Below are positions 16,582-25,365 of a stretch of DNA of 64,000 nucleotides, in pieces. The stretch comes from Planctomycetota bacterium (GTDB taxonomy: Bacteria; Planctomycetota; Planctomycetia; Gemmatales; Gemmataceae): positions 54,173 through 118,172 of the forward strand of contig JAIOPV010000209.1 of the NCBI GenBank assembly GCA_021413735.1. The letters run 5' to 3'. The notes under the pieces were generated by a model. The model had not been told where the DNA came from. It did no database searches and was given only the letters and a program-made list of their open reading frames with translations. Position numbers and translations under genes: made by a program. Within the stretch, counting starts at the first letter, position 1; each line of letters begins with the position of its first letter.

Positions 16582-16989
16582 ATGCCCGTGCCCGTGCAGA
16601 TGGAATTACGCCGGATCATCATCAGTGAGGTGGACGATCACCAGGTGATTATCCTCAAGGAAGTGGATGGCGAACGCAGCTTCCCAATTGTGATTGGCAT
16701 CTTCGAGGCAACGAGCATCGACCGGCGGGTGAAGGGGATGCAGTCGCCGCGACCGCTGACCCACGACCTGATTGCCGCCGTGGTGGAACAACTCGGCGGC
16801 GAGGTTCAGGACATCGTCATCAGCGATTTGGAAGAACACACATACTTCGCAAAGCTGCGGATTCGCAAGGAAGGCGAGCTGATCGAAGTGGATTGCCGAC
16901 CGAGTGACGCGATTGCGATTGCCGTCACGGCGAAGGTTCCGATTTACGTCAGCGAGCAAGTGTTGGGCGAAGCACTCGAAGAAGAGTAA
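16582..16989 (+). CDS. Bifunctional nuclease (DUF151) family protein
   Basis: 135 residues. The BFN domain is visible end to end: ILKEVDGERSFPIVIG, a TSIDRR block, PLTHDLIAAVVEQLGG, then FAKLRI and DCRPSDAIAIAV. Plant and archaeal relatives have been reported to have DNase and RNase activity; the role in bacteria is unclear. A TGGAG ribosome binding site lies 7 bases before the start (at 16576). Inverted repeats lie immediately on both sides, so it is a single-gene unit. Confidence 0.92.
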   Translation: MPVPVQMELRRIIISEVDDHQVIILKEVDGERSFPIVIGIFEATSIDRRVKGMQSPRPLTHDLIAAVVEQLGGEVQDIVISDLEEHTYFAKLRIRKEGELIEVDCRPSDAIAIAVTAKVPIYVSEQVLGEALEEE

Positions 16990-16990
16990 G

Positions 16991-17098
16991 GGAGAAGGCG
17001 GAAGGCGGAAGGCGGAAGGCGGAAGGCGGAATGAAAACCAAGGCCCGGGATTTTCTTCTTGTCTTATCATCCGCCTTCTGCCTTCTGCCTTCCCCCTT
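16991..17098. repeat. Inverted repeat, GGCGGAAGG tandem-arm family (copy 2)
   Basis: The left arm holds five tandem GAAGGCG-type 8-mers (about 16993-17032). The right arm is CCGCCTTCTGCCTTCTGCC-like (about 17070-17098). It lies between two convergent genes, so it may serve as a bidirectional transcription barrier. Confidence 0.85.
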
Positions 17099-17101
17099 GC
17101 G

Positions 17102-17662
17102 TTAGTCGTTGTGGATCTTCCGGAGGCGGGGCGACAGTCGCAGCATCCACTGCACCCGCTCGAACTCGTTGAGCCAATCCTGCACAATCTGAAGTTGCAG
17201 CGGATCGTTGCCCTTCACCAATCCCGTCGCACACGACTCCCCGACGAGTTGGCTCGCAAGTTGGCGATACTTGGCGAGCGTGCGTTCGCCGTAGCGGGTG
17301 ACTTCGTGACCGTCCTCGGAGAAGAACACCGCGACCGGCACGCGGTTCCCGCCGTTGATTTTGAGGGCGGCCTGCACGTCGGCGTGGTCATCGCGGTCGA
17401 GGTAGTGCGTGACGATCAGGGGTGCCGCTTCCGCGAACTTCTCGAAGATGGGACATTGCGCGGCACAGTCACCACACCACGCCCCCACGAGAACGAGAAC
17501 GTTTGTGCGGCGGGTGAACTTGCCAAGGAGTTGACGTTGTGCGTCGGTGATGGTGGTTTGCTCGGCGGCTCGGCTCCACTTGGCACGGTCGGCGTCGGAA
17601 CCGTACTTGGCGAGGAACGCGGACAACGGCAACCCCGCCGAGAACTTGTCGAACAGATTCAT
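17102..17662 (-). CDS. Thioredoxin-family protein
   Basis: 186 residues from ATG 17662, chosen because GGAG lies about 8-11 bases upstream; longer in-frame starts exist up to 17704. The thioredoxin core has VGAWCGDCAAQC, so a CGDC pair in place of CGPC, and a cis-Pro region RVPVAVFF. The helical C-terminal extension (about 60 residues) is not part of the fold. It follows the AhpD-like gene closely and is probably co-transcribed, suggesting a joint thiol/peroxide function. Confidence 0.8.
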   Translation of the reverse strand: MNLFDKFSAGLPLSAFLAKYGSDADRAKWSRAAEQTTITDAQRQLLGKFTRRTNVLVLVGAWCGDCAAQCPIFEKFAEAAPLIVTHYLDRDDHADVQAALKINGGNRVPVAVFFSEDGHEVTRYGERTLAKYRQLASQLVGESCATGLVKGNDPLQLQIVQDWLNEFERVQWMLRLSPRLRKIHND

Positions 17663-17704
17663 GAATGCGTCTCCGGTTTGGTCCATCGGCATTTTACGCA
17701 GCAC

Positions 17705-18136
17705 TCACTCCAGTGGCGGCAGGATGTCCGGTTCGATCTGGTAGGCGTCGGCCAGCGCATTGGTGCTGTTGAACAACCCCACCACAGCCATGACTTCGCC
17801 GAGCGTTTCCACGTCGAGGCCCAGCTTCCGCACCGCGGTCGTGTGCGAGTTCACGCAGTACGAACATCCGTTCGTCGCAGACACCGCCAACGCGATGATC
17901 TCGCGTGTCAGCGGGTCGAGCTTCGACACGCGGCCCGTCGCTTCCGAGTGCATGATCGCCTTCAAGCGAGACCACACCAACTCGAGATGATCTGCGTTCG
18001 TCGCCAGCACTCGCCACATATTCGGCACGAAGTTGATCTTCTTCGTCGCCTTGATGTCTGCGTAAATCGCAGCGACCTTGCCTGTCGCGGCCTCTTCCGA
18101 AATCGGTGCTACCGTCGCGATTCGAGTTGTTGACAT
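17705..18136 (-). CDS. AhpD-like carboxymuconolactone decarboxylase family protein
   Basis: 143 residues. The all-helical AhpD-like domain carries NGCSYCVNSHT (Cys-X-X-Cys followed three residues later by His), the signature of peroxide-linked AhpD proteins. AhpD uses the cysteine pair to recycle peroxiredoxin or to reduce alkyl hydroperoxides. It heads a two-gene set with the thioredoxin-like gene; its own upstream region is a cluster of repeats that must also contain the promoter. Confidence 0.88.
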   Translation of the reverse strand: MSTTRIATVAPISEEAATGKVAAIYADIKATKKINFVPNMWRVLATNADHLELVWSRLKAIMHSEATGRVSKLDPLTREIIALAVSATNGCSYCVNSHTTAVRKLGLDVETLGEVMAVVGLFNSTNALADAYQIEPDILPPLE

Positions 18137-18149
18137 GACTGATTCCTCA

Positions 18150-18400
18150 AGGGTTCACAGAAGACACAGGGCTTCCGCCCTGTGCTACAAAAGACGGCCC
18201 TTCCAGGGCGAATGAAGACACAGGGCTTCCGCCCTGTGCTACAAAAGACGGCCCTTCCAGGGCGAAGAGGGCGATTGGGTCTTGGTTTTCCGCCCCGGAT
18301 GGGGCCGGCGTTTGTAGCACAGGGCGGAAGCCCTGTGTCCTCTTTGGTTTTCCACCCCGGAGGGGTCGGCTTTTGTAGCACAGGGTGGAAACCCTGTGAA
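18150..18400. repeat. Cluster of four hairpin units, CACAGGGCTTCCGCCCTGTG family
   Basis: Two direct copies of a ~62-nt unit (ACACAGGGCTTCCGCCCTGTG, then GGCCCTTCCAGGGC) are followed by two inverted, partly diverged copies (GTAGCACAGGGCGGAAGCC and GTAGCACAGGGTGGAAACC). Every unit is itself a small hairpin, and the two halves face each other to form a larger inverted repeat. A single hairpin of this family is at 30329-30350. The rest of the 407-nt gap (18137-18543) shows nothing recognisable. Confidence 0.85.
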
Positions 18401-18543
18401 ACAGATCCGAGTTTTCTTGCGTCCGGCCCTGGGGCGCGTTACTCTCTTCATACGAATCACGCCAAGCCTGCCGTCAACTGCCTGTTCGCTCCGCACACCT
18501 GCCTTGGATTCCCGCCTGCTGGCTCCGCTTTCGGAGATCGCCG

Positions 18544-18849
18544 ATGGAACAGAAATTCGACGCCACCCCATTAGCTGAATTGCGTCTCAACGGACGCAAA
18601 GTCAGTCGCTCCACCGTGATGAACGATTGGGGTATGCAACTTCGCTGGGTCGTCAAAAAGGACGGCAAGGAAGTCGCCACTGCTCCTGCTCGCGCCGACG
18701 ATTCCTACATCCACCCAGACACCACGCCCGGCACGTACACGATCGTGCTTCAGACCTGGAAGTACGTGAACTACCTCAAGGATGCGAAGGGCGAGTTCAC
18801 GGCCAGCAAGTTCGTCGAAATCTCGAATACGGTAACGTACACGATTTAA
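18544..18849 (+). CDS. Hypothetical beta-rich protein
   Basis: 101 residues without signal peptide or membrane segment. The sequence alternates in strand-like fashion and contains PDTTPGTYTIVLQTW, reminiscent of an immunoglobulin-like or fibronectin-like fold. I do not recognise a family. Its position just ahead of the DUF1501 operon may be fortuitous, since an inverted repeat separates them. The ATG is followed by a normal codon pattern; no strong ribosome binding site was seen. Confidence 0.5.
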   Translation: MEQKFDATPLAELRLNGRKVSRSTVMNDWGMQLRWVVKKDGKEVATAPARADDSYIHPDTTPGTYTIVLQTWKYVNYLKDAKGEFTASKFVEISNTVTYTI

Positions 18850-18855
18850 CGTTCT

Positions 18856-18988
18856 TCGCCCTCTCCCCTTGCGGGAGAGGGCAGCTCACGAAGTGAGCGG
18901 GTGAGGGGTAAAGCCTTAACAGATGTTAAACCTTACCCCTCACCCGGCCGCGAAGCGTGGCCACCCTCTCCCGCAAGGGGAGAGGGCA
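18856..18988. repeat. Inverted repeat, CCCTCTCCCCTTGCGGGAGAGGG family
   Basis: Left end 18857-18881 and right end 18961-18988 are each hairpins; the interior has GGGTGAGGGGTAA facing TTACCCCTCACCC. Elements of this wording occur between genes of many unrelated bacteria. It lies upstream of the DUF1501 gene. Confidence 0.85.
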
Positions 18989-19020
18989 AAGACAAGACAC
19001 CGCATTGGGAGTCTCCGCTC

Positions 19021-20400
19021 ATGCTGAACATCGGCTCCGAACGTGTGCCGCTCTGCTCCGGGCCAAATCGCCGGAGCTTCCTCACCGTCGGCGCAACCGC
19101 GATGGCGGGTTTGTCGCTGCCCACCCTCGAACGTCTCACGGCCGCGGGCAAAGTTGACGAAGACAAAGCGAAGATTCGCAACGTCATCACGATCTTCCTG
19201 GTGGGCTCGCCGGGTCAGAACGATACCTGGGACATGAAGCCCGACGCCCCGGAGAACGTTCGCGGCAAGTTCAAGCCGATCAAGACGAACGTGACCGGCA
19301 TCAACATCTGCGAACACTTCCCGCTGATGGCCCGCATGATGGACAAGGTTGCGCTGATCCGCAGCCTGAACTACAACTCCGGCGCGTCGCACGAGAACGG
19401 CCAGCGCTGGATGATGACCGGCCACGACTTCAACGCCGACAACATGAAGCCGCACATGGGGAGCGTCATCTCCCGCATCTTCGGCTCGAAGGGCGATCTA
19501 CCTGCGAACGTGATTCTCCCTGGACCGATCGGCAACACCGGAGCTGGTCCGCTGCACGGCCAGACGGCTGCCCATCTCGGCAGCGCTCACGAGCCGTTCT
19601 TCCTGAACGCCGACCCGGCACTGCACAACTTCAAGGTGACTGATCTGGAGGTGCCGCAGGGCGAGTCAGCGTCGCGGCTCGATGCTCGCAAGCGATTGCT
19701 CGAACAGGTCGATGACCTGCAACGCCGCACCGAAACGAAGACGACCACGGCTCACGATGCGGCATATTCACGAGCGTTCCGCCTGCTGACTTCACCCGAA
19801 GCGAAGCGTGCGTTCAACATCAGCGATGAACCCGCGAGCGTCCGCGATCGTTACGGTCGCAACACATTCGGGCAGAGCTGCCTGATGGCTCGTCGGCTTG
19901 TCGAAAGTGGCGTGCGTTGCGTGACGGTGAACCACTTCGACACGGTGTTCAACCTGTCGTGTTGGGACATGCACGCAGACGGCGGCGGCTTGAACAACAC
20001 GTACCTCGATTACGAGCGGATGCTGTGCCCGCAATTCGACTGGGCATTCACGGCACTGCTGCAAGACCTTCAGGAACGCGGCCTACTCGAAGATACGGTC
20101 GTGGCGGTGTTGAGCGAGTTCGGTCGCACGCCGCAGGTGAACGGCAAGGGGGGTCGCGATCACTACCCCGCAGCGTGGACGAACTTCCTCGCTGGCGGCA
20201 ACATTCGTGGCGGCCAGGTCATCGGTGCAACCGATAAGATCGGAGCGCGACCGATTGACACACCGATTGATCCTCGGCAAATGTTGGCGAGCATTTACCA
20301 CGCGATGGGGATCAACCTCGACGCGACAATGATGCCTGGCCCCGGCGACCGCCCGATTCGCATGGTCGAGGCCGAACCGATCCGCCAGTTGTTTGCGTAA
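19021..20400 (+). CDS. DUF1501 family secreted protein
   Basis: 459 residues from ATG 19021 (GGGAG nine bases upstream). A Tat-type signal NRRSFLTVGA (residues 16-25) precedes an alkaline-phosphatase-like fold; blocks include FLVGSPGQNDTWDM, NGQRWMMTGHD, LPGPIG and SEFGRTPQVNG-GRDHYP. DUF1501 proteins of planctomycetes resemble sulfatases but lack the usual nucleophile motif. They are nearly always paired with DUF1549/DUF1553 proteins, as here. The predicted location is periplasmic after folding in the cytoplasm. Confidence 0.92.
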   Translation: MLNIGSERVPLCSGPNRRSFLTVGATAMAGLSLPTLERLTAAGKVDEDKAKIRNVITIFLVGSPGQNDTWDMKPDAPENVRGKFKPIKTNVTGINICEHFPLMARMMDKVALIRSLNYNSGASHENGQRWMMTGHDFNADNMKPHMGSVISRIFGSKGDLPANVILPGPIGNTGAGPLHGQTAAHLGSAHEPFFLNADPALHNFKVTDLEVPQGESASRLDARKRLLEQVDDLQRRTETKTTTAHDAAYSRAFRLLTSPEAKRAFNISDEPASVRDRYGRNTFGQSCLMARRLVESGVRCVTVNHFDTVFNLSCWDMHADGGGLNNTYLDYERMLCPQFDWAFTALLQDLQERGLLEDTVVAVLSEFGRTPQVNGKGGRDHYPAAWTNFLAGGNIRGGQVIGATDKIGARPIDTPIDPRQMLASIYHAMGINLDATMMPGPGDRPIRMVEAEPIRQLFA

Positions 20401-20408
20401 CCCGGTCT

Positions 20409-20456
20409 TTGCCGCTTGCGGCGTAGCGCTCCAGATCGCTACGCCGCAAGCGGCAA
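20409..20456. repeat. Perfect 20-bp inverted repeat, TTGCCGCTTGCGGCG family
   Basis: Arms 20409-20428 and 20437-20456 are exact complements across 8 nt. It lies between the DUF1501 gene and the next operon gene, so it could attenuate transcription inside the operon. A longer member is at 53148-53201. Confidence 0.88.
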
Positions 20457-20485
20457 GAACTGGATCCACTTCGGAATCTCCCGCC

Positions 20486-22807
20486 GTGTTGTCACGTTTC
20501 ATTACATCCCTGCTGTTCCTCGTGATGTCGGGTTGGCTCACTGCGGCCGAGCCGACCGTTCGCAGTGTGAACGTGCGAGGGTTGCAGGTCGGCGGCACCA
20601 CCACCATCGCCATCGACGGCGACGAACTCGGCAAGCCTCCGCGATTCCTCGCGCCGCTCGCCAAAACGCCGAAGCTGTTCCTGCCGTTCGCGGCGAAGCA
20701 AAGCCTCAAGCCCGGCTACACCGACAAGCGGGCCGAGTTCGAGGTAACGCTTGACGACACCATCACGCCCGGCTTGTATCACCTGCGAGTCGTTACCGAA
20801 GGCGGAGCGAGTCTGCCGGTTGTCGTGGGCGTGGATCGTCTCGCACAGAAACTGTTCGGGCCAGTCATCGAGGCGCTACCCGCGGCACTGCACGGGAGCG
20901 TTTCGGGGGCAACCATCGCCGAGACGACGTTCACCGGGAAGGCGAACGAGAAGGTTGTCATTGAAGTCGAAGCCCAGCGCATCGGCAGCAAGTTGCGGCC
21001 CGTGGTTCACCTTTACTCACCCAAGAAGCAGCAACTCGCGTGGGCATGGGGCACGCCAACACTCGACGGCGACGCACGCCTCGAAGCGACGCTGCCCACC
21101 GACGGCACCTACACCATCACGCTGCACGATGCCGAGTACGCGGGGCCAGCACCCAGCCACTTCCGCCTGAAAGTCGGAGCATTGCTGTACGTCGATCAGG
21201 TGTTCCCGCCGGTCGTCAGCAAGACCACGAAACTTGTCGAACTGATCGGCTCTGCGATCACGCCGATGAGCCTGCCGACCGCGAAGAGCAACGTGATCCT
21301 GCTCGACTGGCCGAAGGAACGCAACTGGTCTGGGCCGCGGCCGTGGGTGCGGGTCAGTTCGCGGCCCGAGTTTGAGGAACCCACCGAACCCGGCAAGGTT
21401 CTCGAACTGCCTGCGGGAGCGGTCGCGGTGTCTGGCAAACTCAGCACGCCTCACGAGGAAGATCGCTACAAGGTCGCGGTGAAGCCGAAGACGAAGGTCC
21501 GATTCGAGGTGTTCGCGGAACGCATCGGGTCGCCGGTGGATGTGGGGTTGGTGATTCGCAACGACGCGGGTGGCGTGCTTGCTCAAGCGGAAGATTCACC
21601 AAAGACGCTCGACCCCGTTCTTGAGTATGCCGTGCCGGATAAGGTCACGTCGGTGATTGTCGGCGTGGTCGACTCGTCGGGGCGTGGTGGTCCGCGTGCG
21701 GGCTACCGTCTCGTGATCGACCCCGTGAAGGGCGAAGGGCTTGGCGACTTCACGCTCACGACGCCGGTGCAACGGCTCACGCTGCCCGCAAGTGGAAAGG
21801 CGGTCGTGCCGGTGTTCGTGGATCGTCGCGGTTATGTCGGCAAGATCGACGTGAGCGCCGACGGGCTTCCCGCTGGCGTGAAGTTGGAAGGCACCGCGAT
21901 CATGCCCGATGCCGATGGAACGCTCGTCACGGTCACTGCCGGGGCAATTGCGACGCCTGGAATCGCAGCGTGGAAGGGCGTCGGTGGCGATTACGCAGCG
22001 GATGTCGTGTTGAAGGGGCATCCGCTCGAACGGCTTCAGCCGTGGCTCGCGACCGAACTGTCCGTTGCCGCGACATCAGCCAAAGCCGCCGACTTCGCGA
22101 TCGACTGGAAGAACCTTCCCGCCGACGCTGGCCTTTCACCTGCGGGGAAACTCGCACTGCCCGTAACTGTGAACCGCCTCGATCCTGCCGCGCCCGTGCG
22201 TCTCGTGTTGCTCACGAGCCAGTCACCGCCGCTCGTGAATGGCCAGCCAGACGCGAACCGTGCGATCCGTCCCGAGAAGCCCGTTGAACTCGCCGCCAAA
22301 ATGAGTGACAGCGAGTTGTCACTGCTTCTGCCCGCCGAGTTGCCGGCGAACTCGTATCAGATCGCCGTGCAAGCCGAACTGCTCTCGGCCGACAAGACGC
22401 GAGTGCTGGCGACTGCGGTTACTCCCGTGCGAAACTTCGCAGTGAAGTTACCCGTCGCCATCAAGGCTGACCTTCCGAAACTGGAAGCGAAGCTCGACGC
22501 CAAGATGCCCACGATGCTCGAAGTGAAGGGCACCGTCGAACGACTGAACGGCTTCACCGGTGACATCACGGTGACACTCACGGGCGTACCTATGGGGGTG
22601 GCTGTGCCTGCTCCTGTTATTGTGAAGGCTGCCGAGACGACGTTCGCCGTGAAGTTGGCGATTCCGATGACCACGCCCCCAGGCGAGACGCAGTTGAAGT
22701 TATCCGCGTCGGTTGCCCCCGATGCGAAGCAGCCTGCTATCCGCGTGAAGGGCCGCGATATCGAGATCGTGTTGAACGTGATCGCGGCGCCGCCCCCGCC
22801 GAAATGA
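20486..22807 (+). CDS. Secreted protein with pre-peptidase C-terminal-like domains
   Basis: 773 residues from GTG 20486, where a signal peptide begins (hydrophobic core LLFLVMSGW, cleavage near LTA-AEP). Longer starts would translate the adjacent inverted repeat. The body is a series of beta-sandwich domains; the GDAR-LEATLPTDGTYTITLHD and PAGAVAVSG-LSTPHEEDRYKV blocks resemble bacterial pre-peptidase C-terminal (PPC) domains. It is the middle gene of the DUF1501 operon, a partner commonly seen between DUF1501 and DUF1549 in planctomycetes. A scaffolding or carbohydrate-contact role is possible but unproved. Confidence 0.8.
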   Translation: MLSRFITSLLFLVMSGWLTAAEPTVRSVNVRGLQVGGTTTIAIDGDELGKPPRFLAPLAKTPKLFLPFAAKQSLKPGYTDKRAEFEVTLDDTITPGLYHLRVVTEGGASLPVVVGVDRLAQKLFGPVIEALPAALHGSVSGATIAETTFTGKANEKVVIEVEAQRIGSKLRPVVHLYSPKKQQLAWAWGTPTLDGDARLEATLPTDGTYTITLHDAEYAGPAPSHFRLKVGALLYVDQVFPPVVSKTTKLVELIGSAITPMSLPTAKSNVILLDWPKERNWSGPRPWVRVSSRPEFEEPTEPGKVLELPAGAVAVSGKLSTPHEEDRYKVAVKPKTKVRFEVFAERIGSPVDVGLVIRNDAGGVLAQAEDSPKTLDPVLEYAVPDKVTSVIVGVVDSSGRGGPRAGYRLVIDPVKGEGLGDFTLTTPVQRLTLPASGKAVVPVFVDRRGYVGKIDVSADGLPAGVKLEGTAIMPDADGTLVTVTAGAIATPGIAAWKGVGGDYAADVVLKGHPLERLQPWLATELSVAATSAKAADFAIDWKNLPADAGLSPAGKLALPVTVNRLDPAAPVRLVLLTSQSPPLVNGQPDANRAIRPEKPVELAAKMSDSELSLLLPAELPANSYQIAVQAELLSADKTRVLATAVTPVRNFAVKLPVAIKADLPKLEAKLDAKMPTMLEVKGTVERLNGFTGDITVTLTGVPMGVAVPAPVIVKAAETTFAVKLAIPMTTPPGETQLKLSASVAPDAKQPAIRVKGRDIEIVLNVIAAPPPPK

Positions 22808-22858
22808 TCGCGAACGGTCGACCCGTTGGGTCGGCCGCTAAACGATGGAGCTACTCCC

Positions 22859-25291
22859 ATGATTCGCATATTCCTTGTCATATTTTTCGCAGTCAGCACC
22901 ACGACCGCGTTCGCGGCCGATCCCGTCACCGTTTCGCCCACCATCATCGAAATCAACCACCACCGGCACCCGCACGCCATCCAGGTTCTCGCCACGAATC
23001 CGGAGGGTTTCTCGGTTGATCTGCGAGATAGTGCGAAGTTCACGGTCGCGGATCCGAAAGTTGCCACGGTCGAAGCGGGTTGGGTGAAGCCCCTCAGCAC
23101 CGGACAAACCACCATCACCGTTGCCGCGAACGGGCAGACGTTCAACATCCCCGTGAAAGTGACGCTGCCTGCCACGGAACCAGTCATCAGTTTTCGCCAC
23201 GAGGTGATGCCGGTGCTGTCACGTGCGGGCTGCAATGCCGGTGCGTGTCACGGCTATTCGCTCGGCAAAAACGGCTTCAAGCTCTCGCTGCGTGGCGCCG
23301 ACCCCGAACCCGATTACGCCGGTATCGTGCGTGAATCCGCCGGTCGGCGCATCAGCTTTCAGAACCCGAGCGCCAGCCTCATCGTCACGAAAGGTCGCGG
23401 CGAATCGGCCCACGAAGGCGGCACTCGCTTCCTTCGCGGCAGTCTCTCCGACACCATCTTCGTGACGTGGGTCACACAGGGCGTGCCGTCGGATGTGAAG
23501 GACAAGGTCGAAGTCGTCGGCGTGAAGATGATTCCCGACAAGTTGCTGCTGAAACCGGGCGATAAGCACCGCATCCAGCTCATCGCGGAATACAGCAACG
23601 GCACGAAACGCGACGTGACTCGCCTCGGCATCTTCGCCGTGAACAACGATCAGTTCGCGAAGGTGGACGAAGACGGAATGGTCACAGCCGCAGCGGCAGG
23701 TGAAACCGCAATCGTGGGGCGCTTCGAGCGAATGTTCGCCGCGACCAACGCAACGGTTCTCGATCCTGCCGCGAGTGCGAAGTTTACCCCTGCACCCGTG
23801 CCAACAAATCTCGTCGATAAGCCGGTGATCGAGAAACTGAACCGCCTGAAGATCACGCCGTCGGCCCTCTGCACGGACGAGGAGTTCCTGCGCCGAATAT
23901 ACATCGACATGATCGGCGTGCAGCCGAAGCCCGACGAAGTGCGGGCGTTCGTGAAGGACACTGACCCGAAGAAACGCGAGAAGGTCGTTGAATCGCTTTT
24001 CGAGCGGCCCGAGTTCGTCGATCAGTGGTCGCTGAAGTGGGGCGATCTGCTTCAGAACTCGCGGAACTCGGTGTCGTCGCCGGCAGTCTTCCAGTTCCGC
24101 GAATTCATCCGGGGAGCGATCTCCGCGAACACGCCGCTCGATGAATTCGCACGCAAGTTGCTCACCGCGAAGGGCGGCATCACCGACGACCCCGCCAGTG
24201 TCTACTTCGCCATCAGCAAGGACACCAACGACACGCTCGAACGGGTCACGCAGGTCTTCTGTGGCGTGCGAATGCTGTGTGCTCGCTGTCACACGCACCC
24301 GATGGAGAACTGGACGCAAGCCGACTACTACGGGCTCGCGAGCTTCTTCAATCAGGTCACAGCACGAGTCGACACTCGCTTCCCAACAGCACCGAACACG
24401 AAGCTCGTCAGCGTGAATCGGGTCGCGGGGTTTGCCACGAATCCCCGCTCCGGGCAGGCACAACCGCCGCGGTTCCTGGGTGCCGACGCTCCCAAGATGG
24501 AGCCGAACGCCGATCGCCGCGACACCTACGCCAAGTGGCTCACCGACGCGAAGAACCCGTTCTTCGCTCGCGGGCTCGTGAACCGCTACTGGAGCTACTT
24601 CTTCTTCCGTGGCATCATCGACCCCGTCGACGACATCCGCAGCACGAACCCGCCAATCAACCCGGCGCTGCTCGACGCCCTCACCGAAGATTTCGTGAAA
24701 TCGAAGTTCGACGCACGCCAACTGATTCGCCGCATTGTGCTGTCCGACACCTATCAACGCAGCAGCACGCCGAACGCCAGCAACGCGAAGGACGAGCAAA
24801 ACTTCTCGCGAGCGATTCCACGACGAGTGCCTGCCGAGGCGTTGCTGGATTCGCTCGTGCAGGCCAGCGGCATCGCGGAACCGTTCTCGGGGATGCCCGG
24901 CGGCTTCCGTGCGGGTCAACTTCCGGACGCGAACACCGATAACGTTTTCCTGCGGATGTTCGGCAAGCCGCAGCGAATCGACGCCTGCGAATGCGAGCGT
25001 GACAACGGCTCGAACATGCTGCAAGCGTTGCACTTCATCAACGGCAAGAGCATCCTGGGCCGCGTCCGTAACCCGGCAGCGCGGCCGTCATTGCTGGCGA
25101 ATCAGAAGCTCACCGACGAGCAGTTGATCGCTGAGATTTACTTGTGGAGTGTCGCTCGCAGCCCGAACGCGAAGGAGCTGGCCCTCGGGGTGGAGTTCTT
25201 CAAGTTGTTCGACGCGAAGGAACGACCGGCTGCGGCGCAAGACCTGATGTGGGCGTTGTTGAATAGCCGTGATTTCATGATGGTGCACTGA
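22859..25291 (+). CDS. DUF1549/DUF1553 protein with N-terminal Ig-like domain and c-type heme-like motif
   Basis: 810 residues from ATG 22859 (GGAG eight bases upstream). Signal peptide to about residue 20, a BIG2-type Ig-like domain, then a GCNAGACHG block (Cys125, Cys130-His131) resembling the cytochrome-like segments of planctomycete proteins. A second BIG2-like domain (about 210-300) comes next. The DUF1549 part contains MLCARCHTHPMENW and the DUF1553 part GLVNRYWSYFFFRG, ending in a helical C-terminus. These proteins are thought to act with DUF1501 partners in polysaccharide or organic-matter use; no reaction is demonstrated. Last gene of the operon. Confidence 0.9.
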   Translation: MIRIFLVIFFAVSTTTAFAADPVTVSPTIIEINHHRHPHAIQVLATNPEGFSVDLRDSAKFTVADPKVATVEAGWVKPLSTGQTTITVAANGQTFNIPVKVTLPATEPVISFRHEVMPVLSRAGCNAGACHGYSLGKNGFKLSLRGADPEPDYAGIVRESAGRRISFQNPSASLIVTKGRGESAHEGGTRFLRGSLSDTIFVTWVTQGVPSDVKDKVEVVGVKMIPDKLLLKPGDKHRIQLIAEYSNGTKRDVTRLGIFAVNNDQFAKVDEDGMVTAAAAGETAIVGRFERMFAATNATVLDPAASAKFTPAPVPTNLVDKPVIEKLNRLKITPSALCTDEEFLRRIYIDMIGVQPKPDEVRAFVKDTDPKKREKVVESLFERPEFVDQWSLKWGDLLQNSRNSVSSPAVFQFREFIRGAISANTPLDEFARKLLTAKGGITDDPASVYFAISKDTNDTLERVTQVFCGVRMLCARCHTHPMENWTQADYYGLASFFNQVTARVDTRFPTAPNTKLVSVNRVAGFATNPRSGQAQPPRFLGADAPKMEPNADRRDTYAKWLTDAKNPFFARGLVNRYWSYFFFRGIIDPVDDIRSTNPPINPALLDALTEDFVKSKFDARQLIRRIVLSDTYQRSSTPNASNAKDEQNFSRAIPRRVPAEALLDSLVQASGIAEPFSGMPGGFRAGQLPDANTDNVFLRMFGKPQRIDACECERDNGSNMLQALHFINGKSILGRVRNPAARPSLLANQKLTDEQLIAEIYLWSVARSPNAKELALGVEFFKLFDAKERPAAAQDLMWALLNSRDFMMVH

Positions 25292-25294
25292 ATC

Positions 25295-25351
25295 GGAGCC
25301 TGAGCGCCAAGCGAGGGGCACGCTCGGTCCCTCGCTTGGCGCTCAGGCTCC
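25295..25351. repeat. Perfect 23-bp inverted repeat, GAGCCTGAGCGCCAAGCGAGG family
   Basis: Arms 25295-25317 and 25329-25351 are exact complements across 11 nt. It starts 4 nt after the stop of the DUF1553 gene and ends 15 nt before the stop of the convergent glycosidase-like gene. That placement suits a bidirectional barrier to transcription. A relative sits inside the tRNA array at 49986-50044. Confidence 0.9.
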
Positions 25352-25365
25352 GACAAGTTGGCTAA

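Noticed and set aside
23219..25033. 604-residue open frame on the minus strand
   Set aside because: It is fully antisense to the DUF1549/1553 gene, has Arg-rich shadow composition and no recognisable domain.
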